DNA of 64,000 nt from UBA7985 sp965658725 (GTDB lineage: Bacteria > Pseudomonadota > Alphaproteobacteria > UBA7985): NCBI GenBank assembly GCA_965658725.1, contig CBFHUI010000001.1, forward strand, positions 1 to 64,000, read 5' to 3'. Below the pieces are notes generated by a model. That model did no database searches. It saw only the letters and a list, made by a program, of their open reading frames with translations, and was not told the DNA's origin. Positions 1 to 8,408 of this stretch are shown one piece after another. A program made the position numbers and the translations under genes. Within the stretch, counting starts at the first letter, position 1; each line of letters opens with the position of its first letter.

Positions 1-479
1 GCAATCTTCGCTTCCGGTCCCGCCGGCGTTTCAACCCAGACGCCGATGCGGCCTTCGCGAATGTGACCCTGCACACCAAATTCCCCCAGTGCCGCAATGA
101 TCCAGCGTTCCAGCATCTGCACAAAAGCACGCACGTCGCGCCCGCGCTGGCTTAAATTCAGCATCACATAGACAACCCGCTGTCCCGGCCCGTGATAGGT
201 GAACTCTCCGCCCCGACCGGCATCAAACACCGGGAAACTGCCGGGGTTCAGGAGATCGCCGGGCTTGGCTGAAGTGCCGCTGGTGTAAAGCGGCGGATGT
301 TCGAGGAACCAGAGCCCCTCGCCCTCAGCGCCAGCTGCGATCGCCGCCACACGCCGATCCATTTCCGCCAAAGCCGCCGGATAATCAACAAGTGCTTGCG
401 AAAATTGGAAGGCCGCGCCGCTTCCCTGCGTTTTACCTTCGCCAGACACGCGGTTTTGCAGGGTCTCTGCAGGCTTCAT
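1..479 (-). CDS. lipB: Octanoyltransferase LipB (partial, 3' end beyond window)
   Basis: LipB transfers octanoyl groups from acyl carrier protein to lipoyl domains, the first step of lipoate synthesis. On the minus strand an ATG at 479 opens 159 codons that run off the left edge. The translation carries the family signature RGGEFTYHGPGQ at residues 89-100, preceded by LEHPPLYTSGTS (59-70), which lines up with the E. coli LEHPPVFTQG block. A lysine near the edge (about residue 158) is in the place of the catalytic Lys of the family; the catalytic Cys lies outside the window. The gene is divergent from the tRNA-Leu gene, about 58 bp away. Family call is firm; the 3' end cannot be assessed. Confidence 0.9.
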   Translation of the reverse strand, partial: MKPAETLQNRVSGEGKTQGSGAAFQFSQALVDYPAALAEMDRRVAAIAAGAEGEGLWFLEHPPLYTSGTSAKPGDLLNPGSFPVFDAGRGGEFTYHGPGQRVVYVMLNLSQRGRDVRAFVQMLERWIIAALGEFGVQGHIREGRIGVWVETPAGPEAKI

Positions 480-537
480 CCGTCTTGCACCCCCGAGTTA
501 AAGCGGCTATCTCACAGTTCTTGCTCTTAGCAGATGT

Positions 538-624
538 GCGGCCGTGGCGGAATTGGTAGACGCGCAACGTTGAGGTCGTTGTGGCCCTTGGGCCGTGGAA
601 GTTCGAGTCTTCTCGGCCGCACCA
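538..624 (+). tRNA. tRNA-Leu (anticodon GAG)
   Basis: This 87-nt sequence folds as a class II tRNA. The acceptor strands are GCGGCCG at 538-544 and CGGCCGC before the discriminator A, and the CCA end is encoded (622-624). The anticodon stem CAACG/CGTTG (565-569 and 577-581) closes a 7-nt loop with anticodon GAG at 572-574, reading CUC/CUU leucine codons. A long variable arm follows, as expected for tRNA-Leu, then the T arm with GTTCGAGTC. mgtE begins 49 nt downstream with no terminator between, so read-through into mgtE is possible. Confidence 0.95.
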
Positions 625-673
625 TCCTAGAGCAGAGCCAATCAGCCGACGCGTTTAATGAGAGGGGTCGTTC

Positions 674-2062
674 ATGAGCGAACCGGCACAAACCCTTTCC
701 TATTCCAACGAAGCAACGCCTTCGCCCGTGGAAAACCTGCTGATGCAGCTTGCCGATGCGATCCGACAGGACCGCCTCGAAGACCTGCGCACCGAAATCC
801 TTGACCTTCACCCAGCTGACCTTGGCGACCTCCTCGAAGGCTTGTCGCGGGATGAGCGCACGACGGTGCTGCGGACCTTCGGTGAGGAGCTGGCGCCTGA
901 GCTGCTGATTGAAGTTGAAGGCGTGGTCCTGGACGATGTTCTGGAGCACCTCGACGATCAGGTGATCTCGGAAAACCTGACCGAGCTGAACTCCGACGAC
1001 GCCATCGACCTGCTCGAAGACCTCGACGAAGACGCTAAGCAAAGGATCCTCTCGTCACTCCCCGCTGCTGAACGGTGGGCAGTGGAAGACGCGCTGCGCT
1101 ACCCGGAGTTCTCTGCCGGCCGTCTGATGGCGCGCGAGTTTGTGACGGTGCCGGCGGACTGGAACGTGGGTCAGACCATCGACTTTCTGCGTACAGAGCC
1201 CGACCTACCCGACGACTTCTATGACATCTACTTGGTAGACGAATCCTATCGCCCCGTTGGCTCCGTCTCGGTCAGCCACGTCATCCGCACCCGCCGGGCC
1301 ATGACACTGGACGAGGTTGCCAAGGGTGACTTGCGGGTCTTCTCACCGACGCTCGATCAGGAAGAGCTCGCCCATACCTTCCGCCAATATGGCCTGTCCT
1401 CCGCCCCAGTCACCGACGATGAAACCGGGCGACTGCTGGGCGTGGTCACGCTCGACGACATCGTGCACGTAATCGACGAAGAAGCCGAAGACGACTTGAT
1501 GCGTCTTGTCGGTCTGGGCAAGGAATCCGATATCAACCGCTCCTCGCTACAAACCGCACGCAACCGGTTTATCTGGCTGACGGTGAACCTCGGCACAGCG
1601 GTCCTCGCATCCATGGTGATTTCGCTGTTTCAAGGGACGATCAAGGAAGTCGTTGCGCTGGCCGTGCTCATGCCAATCGTGGCTTCCATGGGTGGAAATG
1701 CAGGCACTCAGACGCTGGCTGTCGCCGTGCGCGCGCTTGCCATGAAGGATTTGCGCGCGCGGAAGGCGGTTAAGTTTGTCACGCGGGAAGCCACCGTCGG
1801 GCTGCTCAACGGCGTCGGCTTCGCCGTCATAGCCTTTGTTTTCTCCGCACTATGGTTTCAGGACGCGATGCTGGGGCTGGTCATCGGCTTTGCCATGCTG
1901 GTCAACCTGATCGTGGCGGGCGTGTCGGGGACGATGGTACCGATCATTCTTGATCGGCTCAAAGTTGACCCGGCCAACGCTTCCGCTGTGTTTCTGACCA
2001 CGATCACCGATGTCGTCGGCTTCTTCGTCTTTCTCGGCCTCGCCGCAGCGCTTCTGGTCTAA
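674..2062 (+). CDS. mgtE: Magnesium transporter MgtE
   Basis: MgtE is a homodimeric inner-membrane Mg2+ channel gated by cytosolic Mg2+. The 462 aa protein shows the full architecture: an acidic alpha-helical N domain (about 20-135), two CBS domains (about 155-270), a connecting helix, and a membrane domain from about residue 299 to the end. Within the membrane part are the conserved MPIVASMGGNAGTQ segment (333-346) and the later DPANASAVFLTTITDVVG segment, which holds the pore aspartate in the family. ATG at 674 follows GAGAGGGG at a normal distance. It lies downstream of tRNA-Leu and convergent with nrdJ. No Mg riboswitch is visible in the short leader. Confidence 0.95.
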   Translation: MSEPAQTLSYSNEATPSPVENLLMQLADAIRQDRLEDLRTEILDLHPADLGDLLEGLSRDERTTVLRTFGEELAPELLIEVEGVVLDDVLEHLDDQVISENLTELNSDDAIDLLEDLDEDAKQRILSSLPAAERWAVEDALRYPEFSAGRLMAREFVTVPADWNVGQTIDFLRTEPDLPDDFYDIYLVDESYRPVGSVSVSHVIRTRRAMTLDEVAKGDLRVFSPTLDQEELAHTFRQYGLSSAPVTDDETGRLLGVVTLDDIVHVIDEEAEDDLMRLVGLGKESDINRSSLQTARNRFIWLTVNLGTAVLASMVISLFQGTIKEVVALAVLMPIVASMGGNAGTQTLAVAVRALAMKDLRARKAVKFVTREATVGLLNGVGFAVIAFVFSALWFQDAMLGLVIGFAMLVNLIVAGVSGTMVPIILDRLKVDPANASAVFLTTITDVVGFFVFLGLAAALLV

Positions 2063-2096
2063 ACCAACCACGCGCGCCACCCCGATCACGGTGAAC

Positions 2097-2138
2097 AAAA
2101 AAAACGCCCGGCTGAATGAACAGCCGGGCGTTTTTGTT
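2097..2138. terminator. Bidirectional intrinsic terminator between mgtE and nrdJ
   Basis: A 10-bp perfect stem, ACGCCCGGCT (2104-2113) and AGCCGGGCGT (2122-2131), closes an 8-nt loop. It is flanked by a run of A on the left (2097-2104) and TTTTTGTTT on the right, so it should end transcription of mgtE on the plus strand and nrdJ on the minus strand. Confidence 0.9.
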
Positions 2139-2157
2139 TCACGCGTCGCAGGGCAGT

Positions 2158-5100
2158 TTAGCTACAGCCCGTCGTCGAGCCACAGGTTACGCACTTGAGG
2201 CAAGTGCCGTTGCGGACCAACGTAAAGTTCCCACAAGAGTCACAGGCATCGCCCGTGTAGCCCTTCATCCGTGCCTCTTCCATGTTCCGCATCTTGTCGT
2301 CGCCGCCATCAACAGCTCCGCCGCCCATGCTGAACCGTTCAGACTCGCCGGCGGCCAGTTGAACCGGAGCATCGGTCTCGGGAATTTCGAAAGACGTAGT
2401 GCCCGAGGCATCATCGTACAGCGCCGTCACCACAGTGGTGTCGCCACCAACTGTCGCGCCAGTAGAGCCTTCCTTCTTGCCTCCAGTGACGACAACAAGC
2501 TGGTTCTTCACTTCCTTCTTCCCGCCGCGGAGGTAGCCGGAGGAGGCAAAGTCGAGCGCCATTTGCAGCGCGTCGTCGTTCTCATCCTGATCCGTCATCG
2601 CAGATTCCTGATCACCGCGACCAAGGGTATCGGTGCGCAGGTCTGCTGGCTCTACGTGCGCCAGATCGTTCCGGCCCAAGTAAGACACAGCCAGTTCGCG
2701 GAAGATGTAGTCCAGCGTCGACGTCGCCATCTTGATGACGTCGTTGCCTTCAACCATGCCGTTTGGTTCGAAGCGGGTGAAGGTGAAGCTGTCCACGTAC
2801 TCTTCCAGCGGCACGCCGTACTGCAGACCCAGCGAAACGGCGATGGCGAAGTTGTTCATCATCGAGCGGAAGGCCGCGCCTTCTTTGTGCATATCGACGA
2901 AGATCTCGCCCAGTGAGCCATCTTCAAATTCGCCAGTACGCAGGTAGAGCTTGTGCCCGCCTACGATTGCTTTCTGGGTGTAGCCCTTGCGGCGGTTTGG
3001 CAGACGCTTGCGCTCCAGCGTGCGCTCGACAACGCGCTCGATGATACGCTCAGCAACCACTTCAGCCTGCTTGACCGGCGTTGCCTGCGCCAGCGCTTCA
3101 GCGGCTTCACGCGCGTCGTCTTCATCCGCGTCTGCATCGACCAGCAGGGCCGAGCTGAGCGGCTGTGAAAGCTTGGAGCCGTCGCGATACAGGGCGTTGG
3201 CCTTAATGCCCAGCTTCCACGACAGCATGTAGGCGTCTTTGACTTCATCAACCGTTGCCGTGTTCGGCATGTTGATGGTCTTGGAAATCGCACCAGAGAT
3301 GAAAGGCTGAGACGCCGCCATCATGCGAATGTGGGAGTCGGTGGACAGTTCACGCGTGCCTTTAGCGCCGCAACGGTTGGCACAGTCAAAGACCTTCATG
3401 TGCTCAGCCTTCAGGTGCGGCGCACCTTCGACCGTCATGGTCCCGCAAATGTGCTCGTTCGCCGCTTCGATGTCCTCAGCGCTGAACCCCATACCCGCGA
3501 GCATGTCGAAGGAGAAATCCCCAAGCTGCTCATCGGTAAAGCCCAGCACGTCGCGACAGAAATCGTCGCCCAGGCTGAACCGGTTGAAGGCAAACTTCAG
3601 CTGAAACGCTGTGCTCATCGAGTTTTCGAGCGTCTGCAGCTTGGCATCATCAAAGCCGCGCGCCTTCAGCGTCTCCCGGTTAATGCCCGGCGCGTTCGAC
3701 AGCGTGCCTGTGCCGACCGCATACGAAATGATGTCGTCGATCTGATCGGAGGAGTACCCGAGGTTCTCCAGCGCCAGTGGCACAGTCTGGTTGATGATCT
3801 TGAAGTAACCGCCACCAGCAAGCTTCTTGAACTTCACCAGCGCAAAGTCCGGCTCGATGCCCGTGGTGTCACAGTCCATGACCAAACCAATGGTCCCGGT
3901 TGGTGCGACCACAGTCGTTTGTGCGTTGCGGTAGCCGTGCTTCTCACCGCCTGCCAACGCGCGGTCCCAAGCGGCCTTGGACGCGTCGACCAGCGATGGA
4001 ACCGGGCAGTCAGAACCAACCAGCGGCACAGGCAAGATGGTCAGGCCCTCATAGCCTTCGCTTTCGCCGTAAGCCGCGCGGCGGTGGTTGCGGATGACGC
4101 GCAGCGTGGAGTCGGCGTTCTTGGCGTAGCCCGGGAAAGCCCCGCGCTCAGACGCAATCTCAGCCGACGTTTCATAGGAAATACCGGTCATCAGCGCCGA
4201 CAGTCCGCCACAAATCGCGCGACCTTCGTCGGAGTCGTAGCCCAAGCCCATGGACATCAACAGCGCGCCGATGTTGGCAAAGCCAAGACCCAGCGTGCGG
4301 TACTCATAGGAGAGCTTGGCGATTTCCTTGGACGGGAACTGCGCCATCAGGACTGAGGTTTCCAGCGTCAGGGTCCAGAGACGGCAGGCGTGCTCGTAGC
4401 CCTGAATATCCAGCGAGCCCGTGGTCTCACCCGCGAACTTCATCAGGTTCAGCGAGGCCAGGTTACAGGCTGTATCATCGAGGAACATATACTCTGAACA
4501 CGGGTTGGATGCGTTGATCCGGCCCGACTGCGGACAAGTATGCCACTCGTTAATCGTGCTGTCGTACTGCAGACCCGGGTCTGCACAGGCCCAAGCCGCG
4601 AAGGAAATCTGGTCCCACAGGTCCGCCGCAGCAACCGTTTTGATGATCTCACCGGTCGTGCGGGCCGTCAGGTCCCAGTTCTCACCGCGTTCAACCTTGC
4701 CAAGAAACTCATTGGTCACGCGAACGGAGTTGTTCGAGTTCTGACCCGCAACCGTCAGGTAAGCGTCGCTATCCCAGTCAGTATTGTAGGTCGGAATTTC
4801 AATCTCAGTAAAACCTTGCCGCGCCATTTCGATCACGCGGTAGATGTAGTTGTCCGGCACCAGCGCGCGGCGCGCTTCGCGGATGGCTTTCTTCAGCTCT
4901 GGGTTGGACTTTGGATCCAGTGGCTCATCGACCGTGCCGTTTTGGCACGCGGCCATGATGGCCTTCATGTTCTTGTTCAGGTTCTTGGACCCAGCAACAA
5001 GGCTCGCGACCTTCTGCTCCTCGATCCACTTCCAGCTGATGTAATTCTCGATATCCGGGTGATCGGCGTCGACCGTAACCATCTTTGCCGCCCGCCGAGT

Positions 5101-5919
5101 CGTGCCGCCGGACTTGATCGCCCCAGCCGCGCGGTCGCCGATGCGCAAGAAAGACATGAGGCCCGACGACTTACCGCCGCCGCCAAGCGTCTCGCCCTCG
5201 CCGCGCAGGGCGGAGAAGTTGGAGCCCGTGCCAGAGCCGTACTTAAAGAGACGCGCTTCACGAACCCACAGATCCATGATGCCGCCATCGTTTACCAGAT
5301 CATCAGCAACGGACTGGATGAAACAGGCGTGTGGCTGTGGGTGCTCGTACGCGGTCTTGGACTTCGTCAAACGGCCGGTTTCGTAGTCAACGTAGTAGTG
5401 ACCCTGGCTCGGACCATCGATGCCGTAAGCCCAGTGCAGGCCGGTGTTGAACCACTGTGGCGAGTTGGGTGCCGCCATTTGGGTTGCCAGCATGTAGCGC
5501 ATTTCGTCGAAGTAAGCCTGAGCGTCGTCTTCGCCGTCGAAGTAGCCACCCTTCCACGCCCAGTAGGCCCAGGTTCCGGCCAGCCGGTCAAAGACCTGCC
5601 GCGCGTCGCTCTCGCCAACGTAGCGCTCATCTTCTGGCAGCTCGGCAAGGGCTTCTTCGTCCGCGACGGAGCGCCAGAGAAAGGAAGGAACACTGCTTTC
5701 CTCCACGCGTTTCAGGCGCGCGGGTACACCCGCTTTGCGGAAGTATTTCTGCGCGAGGATGTCGCTTGCAACTTGGCTGAAACCTTCAGGAACTGAGATG
5801 TTCGGCGCGGAGAAAACCAGCGAACCATCAGGATTCCGAATTTCTGAAGACGTCTGGCGAAACTGAAGACTGCCGTAAGCCGACTTAGACTCAGCCGTAA
5901 AGCGACGTTCAATACGCAT
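2158..5919 (-). CDS. nrdJ: Vitamin B12-dependent (class II) ribonucleoside-diphosphate reductase NrdJ
   Basis: NrdJ reduces ribonucleotides to deoxyribonucleotides using an adenosylcobalamin-generated thiyl radical, so it works with or without oxygen. The protein of 1253 aa matches the long alphaproteobacterial form. Visible motifs include GSGTGSNFSALRGEGE near the N-terminal third, NPCSEYMFLDDTACNLASLN around residue 475, APTGTIGLVMDCDTTGIEPD around 670, and a C-terminal cysteine-rich zinc-ribbon-like tail (CDSCG...CLKCVTCG). The open frame extends to 5991, but the ATG at 5919 has an AAAGGGG ribosome-binding site and begins MRIERRFT as in relatives, so that start is chosen. No class I RNR genes are in the window. 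An NrdR-like box lies about 520 bp upstream. Confidence 0.95.
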   Translation of the reverse strand: MRIERRFTAESKSAYGSLQFRQTSSEIRNPDGSLVFSAPNISVPEGFSQVASDILAQKYFRKAGVPARLKRVEESSVPSFLWRSVADEEALAELPEDERYVGESDARQVFDRLAGTWAYWAWKGGYFDGEDDAQAYFDEMRYMLATQMAAPNSPQWFNTGLHWAYGIDGPSQGHYYVDYETGRLTKSKTAYEHPQPHACFIQSVADDLVNDGGIMDLWVREARLFKYGSGTGSNFSALRGEGETLGGGGKSSGLMSFLRIGDRAAGAIKSGGTTRRAAKMVTVDADHPDIENYISWKWIEEQKVASLVAGSKNLNKNMKAIMAACQNGTVDEPLDPKSNPELKKAIREARRALVPDNYIYRVIEMARQGFTEIEIPTYNTDWDSDAYLTVAGQNSNNSVRVTNEFLGKVERGENWDLTARTTGEIIKTVAAADLWDQISFAAWACADPGLQYDSTINEWHTCPQSGRINASNPCSEYMFLDDTACNLASLNLMKFAGETTGSLDIQGYEHACRLWTLTLETSVLMAQFPSKEIAKLSYEYRTLGLGFANIGALLMSMGLGYDSDEGRAICGGLSALMTGISYETSAEIASERGAFPGYAKNADSTLRVIRNHRRAAYGESEGYEGLTILPVPLVGSDCPVPSLVDASKAAWDRALAGGEKHGYRNAQTTVVAPTGTIGLVMDCDTTGIEPDFALVKFKKLAGGGYFKIINQTVPLALENLGYSSDQIDDIISYAVGTGTLSNAPGINRETLKARGFDDAKLQTLENSMSTAFQLKFAFNRFSLGDDFCRDVLGFTDEQLGDFSFDMLAGMGFSAEDIEAANEHICGTMTVEGAPHLKAEHMKVFDCANRCGAKGTRELSTDSHIRMMAASQPFISGAISKTINMPNTATVDEVKDAYMLSWKLGIKANALYRDGSKLSQPLSSALLVDADADEDDAREAAEALAQATPVKQAEVVAERIIERVVERTLERKRLPNRRKGYTQKAIVGGHKLYLRTGEFEDGSLGEIFVDMHKEGAAFRSMMNNFAIAVSLGLQYGVPLEEYVDSFTFTRFEPNGMVEGNDVIKMATSTLDYIFRELAVSYLGRNDLAHVEPADLRTDTLGRGDQESAMTDQDENDDALQMALDFASSGYLRGGKKEVKNQLVVVTGGKKEGSTGATVGGDTTVVTALYDDASGTTSFEIPETDAPVQLAAGESERFSMGGGAVDGGDDKMRNMEEARMKGYTGDACDSCGNFTLVRNGTCLKCVTCGSTTGCS

Positions 5920-6391
5920 AGGTAACCCAACCCCTTTGAGTTTACAGGCAACAGACTGCCCCAAATCACTGTCTGCCACCCGGAACAGCAAACCAGCCGG
6001 GGCCAGTCCGCGTTCAACATAATTTTTCAGCGCTCATCTTGCTCGGTCTGTAATTCAGCCCGGGCCGTGAACGCCCCTCATTTTTCAATCGGCCCCGCCT
6101 GCTCCCGAAATAGAACAGACTTCCCCGCCCGCGCCCGATTCAGGGCTTAGAGCAAGACGCGGCTTATGCGACCTCATTCAACGCTCGTCCAGCGCTAGAA
6201 ATCACTTGCCTCAGCGTTCTGGTAAGAATTGCGTGGACAACTCCCAATTAAGGCGAACATCTCCAATGATGCATCCGCAAACCAGAACAATGCAAGAACA
6301 AAACGAAATACCACTTTCGAACCGCTTTTGCGCCCACGGCTAGCCAAAACTCATTATCCGCGGAGCAGTTTTGTCTCACAAAAAGGGAAGG

Positions 6392-6406
6392 TTTTCCACA
6401 GGAAAA
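6392..6406. promoter_or_regulatory. Perfect dyad TTTTCC-ACA-GGAAAA, possible operator
   Basis: A 15-bp perfect inverted repeat with a 3-bp centre sits about 30 bp from the NrdR-like box. It could be a protein-binding site or a small hairpin in the nrdJ leader. It does not match the alphaproteobacterial LexA pattern (GTTC-N7-GTTC). The function is unknown; only the symmetry is seen. Confidence 0.35.
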
Positions 6407-6436
6407 ATCAACATTTGGACGCTTCGTCGCAACATG

Positions 6437-6452
6437 ACACAAGATGTAGTGT
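6437..6452. promoter_or_regulatory. NrdR-like box upstream of nrdJ
   Basis: ACACAAGATGTAGTGT matches the published NrdR box pattern acaCwAtATaTwgtgt at 14 of 16 positions. A weaker partner, with core CAACATTTGG, starts at about 6409. The two cores are about 31 bp apart, close to the three-helical-turn spacing typical of paired NrdR boxes. NrdR represses ribonucleotide reductase genes when dATP is plentiful. The box is about 520 bp from the nrdJ start codon, which implies a long leader if it acts on nrdJ. Confidence 0.55.
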
Positions 6453-6669
6453 CTGCCTGATGCATTGTTATGCGACCTAGAACCTTGATACACGGAGGTT
6501 TTTGCCCTGATGGCTATCGCATGCCCAATGGCTAATGTATGCCTAATTTTTGTTACTGGCCACAATTTCTTCATATTATGCGCGATGCTGCGAAGACTGG
6601 TGTTTTGCCGGAACTGAGACTAAATTGCCGCTCAACAACGAACATCACTGATCGACTCGGGAACACCAC

Positions 6670-7041
6670 ATGTCCTCCTTGGCCACCCGCCTTCACACCT
6701 TTTTCAACGGCACGCTTGTCGGCACGGATGACGAAGGCAACCGCTACTATAAAGAGCGCAAAGCAAAGCCCATGGTTGGGTCCATGCTGCGGGAGCGCCG
6801 ATGGGTGATTTACAAAAATGAGAAAGAGGCCAGCCGCGTTCCGCCGGAGTGGCAGGGCTGGATGAACCACACGCTCGACACGCCGCCGACCGAGCAGGCG
6901 CTCAAGAAATATGAATGGCAGAAAGAACACCAGCGCAATCTGACCGGCACGCCGGAAGCATACGTGCCTCAGGGTGACATGCGTTCCAAGGAAGAGCGGG
7001 CATCGACGACGGGCGACTACGAAGCCTGGTCGCCGAACTAA
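6670..7041 (+). CDS. NADH:ubiquinone oxidoreductase 17.2 kDa subunit-like protein (NDUFA12 family)
   Basis: The 123 aa product belongs to the NDUFA12/B17.2 family, an accessory subunit (or assembly-factor homologue) of respiratory complex I found in mitochondria and Alphaproteobacteria. Supporting segments are FFNGTLVGTDDEGNRYY (12-28), RRWVIYKNEKEASRVPPEW in the middle and the WMNHTLDTPPTE stretch, all in family order and at typical length. It acts on the cytoplasmic side of the inner membrane. mlaD follows 29 bp downstream on the same strand, so the two may be co-transcribed. The family call is strong and is the best single taxonomic marker here. Confidence 0.9.
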   Translation: MSSLATRLHTFFNGTLVGTDDEGNRYYKERKAKPMVGSMLRERRWVIYKNEKEASRVPPEWQGWMNHTLDTPPTEQALKKYEWQKEHQRNLTGTPEAYVPQGDMRSKEERASTTGDYEAWSPN

Positions 7042-7070
7042 GCGCTCACGCTCTTAGGCCGCAACAATCC

Positions 7071-7535
7071 ATGAACTCCTCTAACCGCTCCCTCGAAATC
7101 ATCCTCGGCGCTGTCGTTGTTTGCGCCGCGATATTCTTCGGCGGCATGCTGCTGCAAGGGCGCCCCACCAGCGGCAGCCGCGATGGCATGGTGATCTATG
7201 CGGTCTTTGGAAACGCCGACGGAGTTGATCCGGGCTCGGCGGTTAAGATGTCAGGGGTTCAGGTGGGCCGCGTGGTCAATGCGGTGCTGGAACCGCCTTA
7301 CTATGACGCCGTGGTGCAGATCCGGCTCAATCCAGACGTGGCCCTACCCGACGATACCTCTGCCAAGGTCAGCTTTGGCTCCCTTCTGGGGGGAAACTTC
7401 ATTGAACTGGAGCCCGGCGGGTCCGGAACGATGATGGAAGCGAACCATTATATCGAGGACACCAGCGACGCGGTGAACCTCGTTGACCTGATCAGCCGCG
7501 CCGTCTTTAGCGGCGGTGACACCTCAGCGGATTGA
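7071..7535 (+). CDS. mlaD: MlaD-type phospholipid-binding MCE protein
   Basis: MlaD is the inner-membrane-anchored hexameric MCE subunit of the Mla system, which moves phospholipids between the outer and inner membranes. The 154 aa protein has one N-terminal transmembrane helix (about 8-28), a single MCE domain (about 40-120) containing GVDPGSAVKMSGVQVGRVV and SFGSLLGGNFIELEPGG, and a short C-terminal helix region. Length and single-domain layout fit MlaD rather than the multi-MCE proteins. The partner ATPase, permease and MlaC genes are not in this window. It sits 29 bp behind the NDUFA12-like gene, an arrangement I recall from other Alphaproteobacteria. Confidence 0.88.
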   Translation: MNSSNRSLEIILGAVVVCAAIFFGGMLLQGRPTSGSRDGMVIYAVFGNADGVDPGSAVKMSGVQVGRVVNAVLEPPYYDAVVQIRLNPDVALPDDTSAKVSFGSLLGGNFIELEPGGSGTMMEANHYIEDTSDAVNLVDLISRAVFSGGDTSAD

Positions 7536-7623
7536 GCAACCCACCTATCCGAGGTCTTCTATACCTATCGCATTTCCTCTACATGCCTGTTTCATATCCA
7601 GGAACACGCAATGAGAGTGCCCT

Positions 7624-8361
7624 ATGCCCAAGCTGATTATTCCCGGTCCTGAAGGCCGTATTGAAGCCCGCTACGAAGGCCACGCAGATGAGACTGCGCC
7701 CCTCGCGCTGATCCTGCACCCACATCCCCAGCACAACGGGACGATGGACAACACCGTCACCTTCCTGATGTTCCACACCTTCTTGAACGCCGGGTTTAAC
7801 GTGCTGCGCTACAACTCGCGCGGTGTTGGCGCGTCCGAAGGTGAGTACGATCGGGGTGAAGGGGAGCTGTCGGATGCAGCGACGGCCCTTGACTGGCTGC
7901 AGACGCACCGCCCGAACGCGCGCGGCTGTTGGGTCGCAGGCTACGACTTTGGTGCGTGGATCGGCATGCAACTGCTGATGCGGCGGCCTGAGATCAATGC
8001 CTTTATCTCTGTCTCGCCTCCGGCAAACCTCTACGACTTCACCTTCCTCGCGCCTTGCCCGAACTCGGGTCTTTTCATTCAGGGCAATCAGGACGACTTC
8101 GTCCCGCAGGATCAGGTTTTTAAGCTCGTTGAAAAGCTGCGCGCCCAGCGTGGGATCGAGATCGACTACAACATCATTGAAGGTGCAAACCACTTCTTTA
8201 CCGGAAAGGAAAAGGAGCTGGAAAACTCGATTCGCGCCTACATCGATGCTGCGCCTCAGCTGCTTCCCCCGGAAGAGGATGAGATTGAGGAAGAGGAGAT
8301 CGAAGAAGAAGACGTTGAAATGGACTTCGACGAGCTTCTCGATTCGATGGATGCCGAATAA
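7624..8361 (+). CDS. Alpha/beta hydrolase (COG2945 type) with Asp at the nucleophile position
   Basis: The 245 aa protein follows the COG2945 alpha/beta-hydrolase pattern: LHPHPQHNGTMDN (31-43), LRYNSRGVGASEG (61-73), the elbow AGYDFGAWIGMQ (105-116), QGNQDDFVP (153-161) with the acid residue, and GANHFFTG (187-194) with the histidine. In relatives I know, the elbow is G-x-S-F-G; here codon 108 (7945-7947, GAC) is aspartate. The protein also ends in an acidic tail from about residue 216, made largely of Glu and Asp, beyond the core fold. The substrate is unknown. tyrS follows 47 bp downstream on the same strand. The fold is certain; catalytic activity is not. Confidence 0.85.
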   Translation: MPKLIIPGPEGRIEARYEGHADETAPLALILHPHPQHNGTMDNTVTFLMFHTFLNAGFNVLRYNSRGVGASEGEYDRGEGELSDAATALDWLQTHRPNARGCWVAGYDFGAWIGMQLLMRRPEINAFISVSPPANLYDFTFLAPCPNSGLFIQGNQDDFVPQDQVFKLVEKLRAQRGIEIDYNIIEGANHFFTGKEKELENSIRAYIDAAPQLLPPEEDEIEEEEIEEEDVEMDFDELLDSMDAE

Positions 8362-8408
8362 TCATTCGGCCCGCCCGCCCGCACAACCAAACGAAAGAAA
8401 GCAATCCC

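Larger units (their letters stand above)
5920..6669. other. 750-bp gene-free divergent region between nrdJ and the NDUFA12-like gene
   Basis: This divergent intergenic region is the longest protein-free stretch in the window. Around 6230-6500 it is visibly more AT-rich than its surroundings. Open frames inside it (for example 6248-6574 minus, 6229-6480 plus) lack recognisable protein character and I do not call them. It holds an NrdR-like box (6437-6452), a perfect dyad (6392-6406) and presumably the promoters of both flanking genes. I looked for a cobalamin riboswitch in front of nrdJ and did not find its conserved boxes. Confidence 0.6.

Noticed and set aside
4540..5796. A 418-codon plus-strand frame opposite nrdJ, and a similar 459-codon one opposite pccA (10296-11675).
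   Set aside because: Both mirror the codon bias of real genes and have no recognisable motifs.
6391..6400. TTTTCCACA resembles a DnaA box (TTATCCACA), hinting at a replication origin.
   Set aside because: It is a single one-mismatch site that is part of the dyad; there is no cluster of boxes and no dnaA, dnaN or similar neighbours.
5920..6440. Possible cobalamin riboswitch in the nrdJ leader.
   Set aside because: I looked for the B12 box (GCCACTG) and the conserved AAGGGAA/core segments on the minus strand and did not find the set.
6248..6574. Small frames (83-108 codons) in the AT-rich nrdJ/NDUFA12 gap as new small genes.
   Set aside because: There is no ribosome-binding site, odd composition (many Cys/His/Trp), and no recognisable fold or motif.
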